Assembly: GCF_014212315.1 (NCBI RefSeq)
Contig: NZ_JACKXE010000001.1
Location: 682,001 to 746,000, forward strand
Source: Nocardioides luti
GTDB lineage: Bacteria > Actinomycetota > Actinomycetes > Propionibacteriales > Nocardioidaceae
DNA length: 64,000 nt
Direction: 5' to 3'
Part shown: positions 58,901-64,000 of the stretch, one piece after another
Position numbering within the stretch: position 1 is the first letter of the stretch
Layout: each line of letters begins with the position of its first letter
The notes under the pieces: model-generated
Seen by the model: the letters and a program-made list of their open reading frames with translations, nothing else
The model's database searches: none
What the model was told of the DNA's origin: nothing
Program-made: the position numbers and the translations under genes

Positions 58901-59790
58901 CCGAGTCGCGGCGTACGACGCTGCTCGCGACCGCCGCGCTCCTCGCGATGACGGCGTGCTGGGGCTCGACGTTCTTCCTCATCCACGACCTCCTCGACCG
59001 GGTGCCGACGCTGGACTTCCTGGCGCTGCGCTTCGCGATGGCCAGCGTCGCGCTGCTCGTCGTGGCGCCCCGCGCCGTCGGCCGTCTGTCGCCCCGGAAG
59101 CGGCGGCAGGCGATGGCGCTCGGGCTGCTGTACGGCGTCGCGCAGATCCTCCAGACGGCCGGCCTCGCGCACACGGCCGCGAGCGTGTCCGGCTTCATCA
59201 CGGGGATGTACGTCGTCTCCACGCCGCTCTTCGCCGCGCTCCTGCTCGGCACCCGGATCACGCGGATGACCTGGGCGGCCGTCGCCCTCGCGACCGCCGG
59301 GCTCGGCGTGCTGACCCTCGACGGCCTCTCGATCGGGTACGGCGAGGCGATCACGCTGGTCGCGGCGCTGCTCTACGCGCTGCACATCGTCGGCCTCGGC
59401 GCCTGGTCCACGGCCCGTGACGCGCTCGGCATGTCGATCGTGCAGATCCTGGTGATCGCCGTGGTGTGCGGGCTGGCCACCGCGCCGGACGGCGTCGTGC
59501 TGCCGGACACCACCCGCGACTGGCTCTCGATCGCCTACATGGCGGTCTTCGCCGGGGCCCTCGCCCTGGTCGGCCAGACCTGGGCGCAGGCCCACCTCTC
59601 CCCCACCCGCAGCGCGATCATCATGAGCATGGAGCCGGTCTTCGCGGCGTTCTTCGCGGTGCTCCTGGGTGGCGAGCCGACGACGCTCCGGATGCTGCTC
59701 GGCGGGCTGATGGTGCTGAGCGCGATGCTCGTCGTCGAGCTGCTGCCGCGCCGTCGGATCGAGGCCGAGGTCCAGCACATCGCGGTGTGA
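58897..59790 (+). CDS. EamA/DMT-family permease
   Basis: 297-aa drug/metabolite transporter with ten helices in two EamA repeats (about 8-140 and 150-285). Motifs: MTACWGSTFFLIHDLL in helix 1 and SAIIMSMEPVFAAFFAVLLGGEP in helix 9. Substrate unknown (metabolite or amino acid exporter is typical). GTG 58897 overlaps the nfo stop as GTGA, so the two are cotranscribed. Confidence 0.93.
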   Translation: MTESRRTTLLATAALLAMTACWGSTFFLIHDLLDRVPTLDFLALRFAMASVALLVVAPRAVGRLSPRKRRQAMALGLLYGVAQILQTAGLAHTAASVSGFITGMYVVSTPLFAALLLGTRITRMTWAAVALATAGLGVLTLDGLSIGYGEAITLVAALLYALHIVGLGAWSTARDALGMSIVQILVIAVVCGLATAPDGVVLPDTTRDWLSIAYMAVFAGALALVGQTWAQAHLSPTRSAIIMSMEPVFAAFFAVLLGGEPTTLRMLLGGLMVLSAMLVVELLPRRRIEAEVQHIAV

Positions 59791-59837
59791 GCGCGTCCAC
59801 ATCCTGAAAGCCCGCGGCGGTGCGGCGGACGGTCGCC

Positions 59838-59843
59838 TAGCGT
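59838..59843 (+). promoter_or_regulatory. -10 of the DAHP synthase leader transcript
   Basis: TAGCGT, 7 bases before the leader-peptide ATG at 59851. Transcription should start on that ATG, making the leader peptide itself leaderless. Confidence 0.6.
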
Positions 59844-59850
59844 TCTCGCC

Positions 59851-59910
59851 ATGACGCGCACCTATGCCTTTGGACACTCGCCGGGAAGTCCCGTGCGGGC
59901 GATCCAGTAG
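59851..59910 (+). CDS. Leader peptide of DAHP synthase attenuator
   Basis: 19 codons, ATG to TAG: MTRTYAFGHSPGSPVRAIQ. It contains Tyr5 and Phe7, the end products that regulate DAHP synthase, and no Trp. A leader peptide with a Phe-Tyr-Phe run (aroR) precedes aroF in Corynebacterium glutamicum; this peptide would play the same part, the ribosome slowing at TAT/TTT when Tyr-tRNA or Phe-tRNA is scarce. A terminator follows 20 bases after the stop. Too short for normal gene calling; support is the -10, the codon content and the hairpin. Confidence 0.75.
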   Translation: MTRTYAFGHSPGSPVRAIQ

Positions 59911-59959
59911 GTCGCGCCCCCACCACCAGACGCCCCCGGCCACCTGCCGCGGGGCGTTT
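59893..59959 (+). terminator. Attenuator: intrinsic terminator with competing stem
   Basis: ACGCCCC-CGGC (59930-59940), loop CACCT, GCCG (59946-59949), one bulged C, GGGGCGT (59951-59957), then TT: an intrinsic terminator. Upstream GTGCGGGCG (59893-59901) can pair with CGCCCCCAC (59915-59923, one mismatch), and the 59915-59921 strand could also pair with GGGGCG of the terminator. The exact switch is not certain, but the mutually exclusive pairings are those of a ribosome-controlled attenuator. Confidence 0.7.
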
Positions 59960-60015
59960 CGCATGTCGGGCCCCGACGACGTGGCCACCCGGGCACCACC
60001 AGGAAGAGGAACACC

Positions 60016-61065
60016 ATGGTCGTCGTCATGTCACCGGACGCCACCGACGAGGACGTCGCGCACGTCGTCGAGAAGGTCGAGGGCGTCGGCGGAGAGGCCT
60101 TCGTCTCCAAGGGCGTGGTCCGCACCATCATCGGGCTGGTCGGGGACATCGAGTCCTTCCACCACCTCAACCTCCGCACGCTCAAGGGCGTCGCGGACGT
60201 GCACCGGATCTCCGACCCGTACAAGCTCGTGAGCCGCCAGCACCACCCCGACCGCTCCACCGTCTGGGTCGGTCCGGCCGGCCACCAGGTGCCGATCGGC
60301 CCCGACTCCTTCACGTTCATCGCCGGGCCCTGCGCCGTCGAGACCGCCGAGCAGACCCTCGAGGCGGCCCGGATGTCGAAGTCCGCCGGCGCCACGATCC
60401 TGCGCGGCGGGGCGTTCAAGCCGCGGACCTCGCCGTACGCCTTCCAGGGCCTCGGCGTCGCCGGCCTCGAGATCCTCGCCGACGTGCGCCGTGCCACCGG
60501 CCTGCCGATCGTGACCGAGGTCGTCGACGCGCGCGACGTGCCGGTGGTGGCGGAGTACGCCGACATGCTGCAGATCGGCACCCGCAACATGGCCAACTTC
60601 GGCCTGCTCCAGGCGGCCGGCGACTCCGGCAAGCCGGTGCTGCTCAAGCGCGGGATGACCGCGACGATCGAGGAGTGGCTGATGGCGGCGGAGTACATCT
60701 GCCAGCGCGGCAACCTCGACGTCGTCCTCTGCGAGCGCGGCATTCGGACCTTCGAGCCCGCGACCCGCAACACCCTCGACATCTCGGCCGTCCCGGTCGT
60801 GCAGGCCACCAGCCACCTGCCGATCATCGTCGACCCGTCGCACGCGGCCGGCCGCAAGGACCTCGTCGTCCCGCTGTCGCGGGCCGCGATCGCCGTCGGC
60901 GCCGACGGCGTGATCGTCGACGTCCACCCCGACCCCGAGACCGCGCTGTGCGACGGTCCGCAGGCGCTGCTCGGCAAGGACCTGCGCGACCTCGCCCAGG
61001 CCTGCCGCAAGCTGCCGCCGGTCGTCGGGCGGGTGGACGCGGCCGAGCTCGTGCGGACGTCGTGA
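60016..61065 (+). CDS. aroF: 3-deoxy-7-phosphoheptulonate synthase (type I beta)
   Basis: 349-aa first enzyme of the shikimate pathway (PEP + erythrose 4-phosphate). The N-terminal 70 residues are a ferredoxin-like regulatory domain (VVVMSPDATDEDVAHVVEKV), followed by the TIM barrel: FIAGPCAVET, LRGGAFKPRTSPYAFQG, LQIGTRNMANFGLL, LLKRGM, CERGIRTFE and VDPSHAAGR. This architecture is shared with B. subtilis AroA and Thermotoga DAHP synthase, where the extra domain mediates feedback by Tyr/Phe or chorismate-derived ligands. ATG 60016 has AGGAAGAGG upstream. Controlled by the leader peptide and attenuator at 59851-59959. A chorismate mutase fusion is at 9431. Confidence 0.96.
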   Translation: MVVVMSPDATDEDVAHVVEKVEGVGGEAFVSKGVVRTIIGLVGDIESFHHLNLRTLKGVADVHRISDPYKLVSRQHHPDRSTVWVGPAGHQVPIGPDSFTFIAGPCAVETAEQTLEAARMSKSAGATILRGGAFKPRTSPYAFQGLGVAGLEILADVRRATGLPIVTEVVDARDVPVVAEYADMLQIGTRNMANFGLLQAAGDSGKPVLLKRGMTATIEEWLMAAEYICQRGNLDVVLCERGIRTFEPATRNTLDISAVPVVQATSHLPIIVDPSHAAGRKDLVVPLSRAAIAVGADGVIVDVHPDPETALCDGPQALLGKDLRDLAQACRKLPPVVGRVDAAELVRTS

Positions 61066-61101
61066 GGGCGCCGGCCGCGGCGGCTCCGGAGGTGCTTCCT
61101 C

Positions 61102-61107
61102 TACTGT
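61102..61107 (+). promoter_or_regulatory. -10 of first zinc-ribbon gene
   Basis: TACTGT, start site near 61114, leader of about 29 bases with GAGGAG before ATG 61143. Confidence 0.45.
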
Positions 61108-61142
61108 GTCGGTCGGCGGACTGACCCCGAGGAGACGCTGAG

Positions 61143-62237
61143 ATGGACACCTGCGCGCGCTGCGGCCACGTGCTGGGCGTCGGTCGCTTCTGCACCAACT
61201 GCGGCGCGCCCGTCGCGCCGCCCCCCGGTGAGGACTGGCGCAGCGGCACCGCCGAGCGCCCCGCCGTACGCCCTCCGGCCGGCCCTCCGACCGGTCGTCC
61301 GTCCGGTCCGCCGGTTGACGTCCCGACCACCTCCGCGCCGCGGGTCCCGGTGACGCCGCCGCCCGCCGCGGCGGTGCCGCCGCCGGGCGCGCGCTACCCG
61401 CTGTTCGCCGACGAGGTGGCCGAGGGCGGGGCGTACGCCGCCGCACCGACCCCGTCCCACCTGGCGCCGCACGGCGGGCACCCGGGCGGGGCCCCGGTCC
61501 CTCACAGCGGGACGCACCAGCACCGGCAGCCGCGGCGCTGGGTGCCGTGGGTGGCCGGCTTCGCCGCGATGGCCCTCGTCGCTGCCCTGGGGGCGTGGCT
61601 GCTGCTCAGCGGGAACGACGACGGTGGCTCCGTCGCGCAGGACCGCCCGACGGAGCCCACCCGGAGCCGCTCCGCCTCCGACACGCCCTCGACGTCCCCC
61701 ACGCCCAGCGCCTCGGACTCCCCGTCGGCCAGCCCGAAGCCGGGCAAGCCCGAGGACGTCGCGCGCCTGGCCACCGCACAGGTGCCGGCCACCGCCCCGC
61801 CGAACGAGGACACCAGCGGCAACCTGGTCCGCTACGAGGCCCGCAACATGCTCGACGGCGTCGCGACCACGTGCTGGCGGATGCCCGGCGACGGCACCGG
61901 CGACACCCTCACCTTCGAGCTCGACGAGCCCACGACGCTGCGCGAGGTGGGGCTGATCAACGGCTACGCCAAGACCGCGACCGACGCGCAGGGCAGGCCC
62001 CTCGACTGGTACCACGGCAACCGGCGCATCCTCACCGTCGAGTGGTCCTTCGACGACGGCACCACCGTGCAACAGTCGCTCCGCGACACCCGGGACCTGC
62101 AGACCGTGCGGGTCGACGCCGGCGCGACCCGGACCGTGCGGCTGCGCCTGGTGTCGGTGTCGCCGCAGGGCACCGGCCGCGCGGCCCGCGACTACACCGC
62201 CGTCAGCGACGTCGCCCTGGTGGGCACCCCCGGCTGA
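61143..62237 (+). CDS. Zinc-ribbon, membrane-spanning protein with discoidin-like domain
   Basis: 364-aa protein. A CxxC...CxxC zinc ribbon opens it (MDTCARCGHVLGVGRFCTNC, residues 4-20), then a long Pro-rich cytoplasmic linker, one helix (about 133-159, VPWVAGFAAMALVAALGAWLLL), a Ser/Thr/Pro-rich stem and an outer beta-sandwich (about 215-364: ARNMLDGVATTCWRMPGDG, LREVGLINGYAKT) that looks like the discoidin / NADase-type glycan-binding domain of actinobacterial proteins. Suggests a wall- or glycan-sensing membrane protein; function unproven. Paired with the following zinc-ribbon gene. Confidence 0.88.
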   Translation: MDTCARCGHVLGVGRFCTNCGAPVAPPPGEDWRSGTAERPAVRPPAGPPTGRPSGPPVDVPTTSAPRVPVTPPPAAAVPPPGARYPLFADEVAEGGAYAAAPTPSHLAPHGGHPGGAPVPHSGTHQHRQPRRWVPWVAGFAAMALVAALGAWLLLSGNDDGGSVAQDRPTEPTRSRSASDTPSTSPTPSASDSPSASPKPGKPEDVARLATAQVPATAPPNEDTSGNLVRYEARNMLDGVATTCWRMPGDGTGDTLTFELDEPTTLREVGLINGYAKTATDAQGRPLDWYHGNRRILTVEWSFDDGTTVQQSLRDTRDLQTVRVDAGATRTVRLRLVSVSPQGTGRAARDYTAVSDVALVGTPG

Positions 62238-62307
62238 GGGACGTTTCGGCCGGGGCCGTCCGGGACACGATGACCCCCGCCAGCACTCCTCGACGACGGG
62301 ACCCACC

Positions 62308-64000
62308 TTGCCGACCTGCGCCCGCTGCGGGACCCAGAACCCGGACGGCCACCGCTTCTGCGGCGGCTGCGGCCAGCCGCTCGTCCCCGCCTCGGCCGCC
62401 CCGTCCGCGCCGCGCGCGACACGAGAGGGCTCGCCTGCCTCGGCCGCACGCTCGCCGTACGCCCGGCCCGTGCCCGGCGCCGCGGACCCGGCTGACGACC
62501 CGGTGGCCGAGACCGCGCCGTACCGTCGATCTTCCCTGGTCCCGCCTGCCGGCCCGCCGGTGCTGCCGCCCGCACCCTCCACCGCGCCGTACGCCGCCGG
62601 GCCGGTCGACCGGGTCGGGTCGGGCCCGTCCGGGCCGGGCGCCGGACCCGCCTTCGACTGGCAGCGCCTGGTGCGCGGCAACTGGCGGGGCGCCGGGCTC
62701 ACCGCGCTCACGGCGTTCGGCATCGCGGGGGTGCTGTCCCTCGTGCTGGCCGTGCTCGCGAAGCCGGTCGACTTCGGGGTGGACAACGGGCTGAGCCTGG
62801 TCGCCACGCTGCTGGGGGCCACCTTCGGCGCCGACCTGGTGCTGCACCTCGACCAGCCCGAGCGGGGCAAGGAGCTCTACTCCGCCCACCTGGGCGTCGT
62901 CTCGCTGACGGTCGCGCTGGTCGCGCTGGTCGCCGCGGTGTACGTCTTCCGGCGCGTCACCGCCCGCTACCCCAAGCCGCTCGACGCGGTCCTCGACGCC
63001 GCCCGTGCCGGCCTGCTGCTCGGGCTCGGCGTGATGGTGTGCGCGATCGTCTTCCGCGCCGACAACGACGAGATGGGCCGGGGCTGGGGCGCGATGCTCG
63101 CGACCCGGGCCACCGGGATCGAGGCCACCTGGGGCGCCAGCGTCGCGGGCGCCCTGCTGCTGAGCGCCCTCGTGCTGTTCGCGACCCTCGCGCTGGCGAG
63201 CCTCGCCGTCCGCCCCGACGGCTGGCCGGCCCCGGTCGAGCGTGCCCGGGAGTGGCTCGCCGCCCCGTTGTACGGCCTCGCCACGATCCTGCTGACCCTG
63301 CCCGTCGCGGGGCTGATCGGGCTGCTGCTGCTGATCGTCACCGGGAGCGAGCTGAGCGACAACGACCCCACCGACGACGACCTCTCGGCCGCGATCGCGC
63401 TGATCGTCGGGCTGCTCGCCAGCGGCGGCTTCTGGTTGCTCGCGCTCGGCGGCGGCGCCGGCTTCGGCTCCTCCTCGCACGAGTCGGGTGCGTCCTTCAG
63501 CGCCAGCACCGACCGCTCCGGCGTGCACCGGCTGGCGTACTACGCCGACGACACCCCCGGTCTCTGGGCCGCGCCCGTCGTGCTCGTGGCGGTGCTGCTG
63601 CTGGCGGCGTACGTCGTCGTGCGCCGGAGCTCCGCGCCCGCGCGCGTCCTGCCGAACCTCGCGGTGTGGGTGGCCACGCTGCTCGTGGTGCTCCCGCTGC
63701 TCGCGCGCGTGACGTCGCTGCAGGGCGGGATCGACTCGGACAACGCCCCCGGCTACCACGCCGGCTTCCGCCTCGGCGTGACCGGCTGGGAGACCACGCT
63801 GCTGCTGACCCTGGTCGGGCTGGTCTGCGCCGTGCTCGTGGCGCTGCTGACCGGCTCGGTCGACCGGGCCGGGCTGCGGGCCGGTGCGTCCGGGCTGGCC
63901 GGCCGGCTGCAGTCCGACCCGTCGCGACCCGCCGGTGCCGCTGGTGCTGGTGGTCCCGGTGCTGGTGCGCCCGGTGCTGGTCGTCCCGGTGCGGGCTGGG
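62308..64000 (+). CDS. Zinc-ribbon polytopic membrane protein, 3' end cut by window edge
   Basis: The frame is open from TTG 62308 to the window end (564 codons seen). CARCGTQNPDGHRFCGGCG is a zinc ribbon at residues 4-22, followed by a Pro-rich linker (to about 110) and around ten hydrophobic helices from residue 130 on. The end turns into Gly/Ala/Pro repeats coded by 15-base units (63943-63987). The start is uncertain: TTG is the first codon of the zinc ribbon and no ATG or GTG fits; no clear ribosome site is seen. Resembles streptomycete zinc-ribbon membrane proteins; function unknown. Confidence 0.8.
   Translation, partial: MPTCARCGTQNPDGHRFCGGCGQPLVPASAAPSAPRATREGSPASAARSPYARPVPGAADPADDPVAETAPYRRSSLVPPAGPPVLPPAPSTAPYAAGPVDRVGSGPSGPGAGPAFDWQRLVRGNWRGAGLTALTAFGIAGVLSLVLAVLAKPVDFGVDNGLSLVATLLGATFGADLVLHLDQPERGKELYSAHLGVVSLTVALVALVAAVYVFRRVTARYPKPLDAVLDAARAGLLLGLGVMVCAIVFRADNDEMGRGWGAMLATRATGIEATWGASVAGALLLSALVLFATLALASLAVRPDGWPAPVERAREWLAAPLYGLATILLTLPVAGLIGLLLLIVTGSELSDNDPTDDDLSAAIALIVGLLASGGFWLLALGGGAGFGSSSHESGASFSASTDRSGVHRLAYYADDTPGLWAAPVVLVAVLLLAAYVVVRRSSAPARVLPNLAVWVATLLVVLPLLARVTSLQGGIDSDNAPGYHAGFRLGVTGWETTLLLTLVGLVCAVLVALLTGSVDRAGLRAGASGLAGRLQSDPSRPAGAAGAGGPGAGAPGAGRPGAGW
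63943..63987 (+). repeat. 15-base tandem repeat coding GAG-x-P
   Basis: Three units of GGTGCTGGT-NNN-CCC (63943-63957, 63958-63972, 63973-63987) with a partial fourth at the edge, in frame with the zinc-ribbon membrane protein. The array may continue past the window. Confidence 0.75.

Noticed and set aside
59963..60015. ATG at 59963 after the attenuator as an alternative aroF start
   Set aside because: It is not in frame with aroF and encodes nothing recognisable; ATG 60016 has a good ribosome site.
1..64000. tRNA, rRNA, insertion sequences, integrases, CRISPR arrays, prophage genes
   Set aside because: None was recognised on reading both strands; absence of tRNA genes should be confirmed with a tRNA-specific search.

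Overview
The window is very GC-rich (low-to-mid 70% by eye), densely packed actinobacterial chromosome. The gene content and order (wag31/divIVA, sepF, ftsZ, a full dcw cluster without ftsA, mraZ, then metF, idsA, an Rv2175c-like gene, a pknL-like kinase and a DAHP synthase) parallel the stretch between wag31 and aroG in Mycobacterium tuberculosis. Protein flavour and many leaderless starts suggest a Nocardioides-like member of the Propionibacteriales. This is inference; there is no rRNA in the window to settle it. No tRNA, CRISPR array, insertion sequence or prophage was seen.

Layout. 1-5741: hisD-hisC (minus strand; hisC runs off the left edge), a Lon-N-domain protein, a YbaK-type deacylase, a DUF3352 protein and a small membrane protein. 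5726-13441: replicative polymerase dnaE1, a GNAT-chorismate mutase fusion, rluD-type pseudouridine synthase, lspA, a DksA/TraR zinc-finger protein with a long Lys/Ala-rich arm, and divIVA. 13536-31572: division and cell-wall cluster, read right to left: mraZ, a 45-aa membrane protein, rsmH, ftsL-like, ftsI, murE, murF, mraY, murD, ftsW, murG, murC, ftsQ, ftsZ, pgeF, yggS, sepF, yggT. 31953-36644: divergent moxR-DUF58-transglutaminase operon. 36767-44113: DUF3040 gene, then an SOS-type translesion operon (DUF6504, HEPN, dnaE2, methyltransferase, dinB) behind a perfect LexA box. 44335-53329: MFS exporter under a palindromic operator, small membrane genes, an orphan ATP-grasp protein, an FAD oxidoreductase, metF and a polyprenyl diphosphate synthase. 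53382-57808: secreted RNase with its barstar inhibitor, Rv2175c-like regulator, LysM/lytic transglycosylase, PASTA kinase. 57992-64000: endonuclease IV, EamA permease, a DAHP synthase with a leader peptide and attenuator, and two zinc-ribbon proteins, the last cut by the right edge.

How it works together. Most of the window serves septal growth: lipid II precursor synthesis (MurC-F, MraY, MurG), the septal machine (FtsZ, SepF, FtsQ, FtsL-like, FtsW, FtsI), polar growth (DivIVA) and signalling or remodelling (PASTA kinase, its likely Rv2175c-type substrate, LysM/SLT enzyme).

The most interesting regulatory elements are: (1) the array of four GTGGAG-type MraZ boxes at exact 10-bp spacing over the mraZ promoter, with a second array before moxR; (2) a multi-hairpin RNA with CUUCCCC loops between mraZ and rsmH, matching the description of the mraW RNA motif; (3) a 19-codon Tyr/Phe-containing leader peptide followed by an intrinsic terminator ahead of DAHP synthase; (4) the LexA box in front of the translesion operon; (5) a recurring TANNNT hexamer 6-8 bases before start codons, indicating many leaderless mRNAs.
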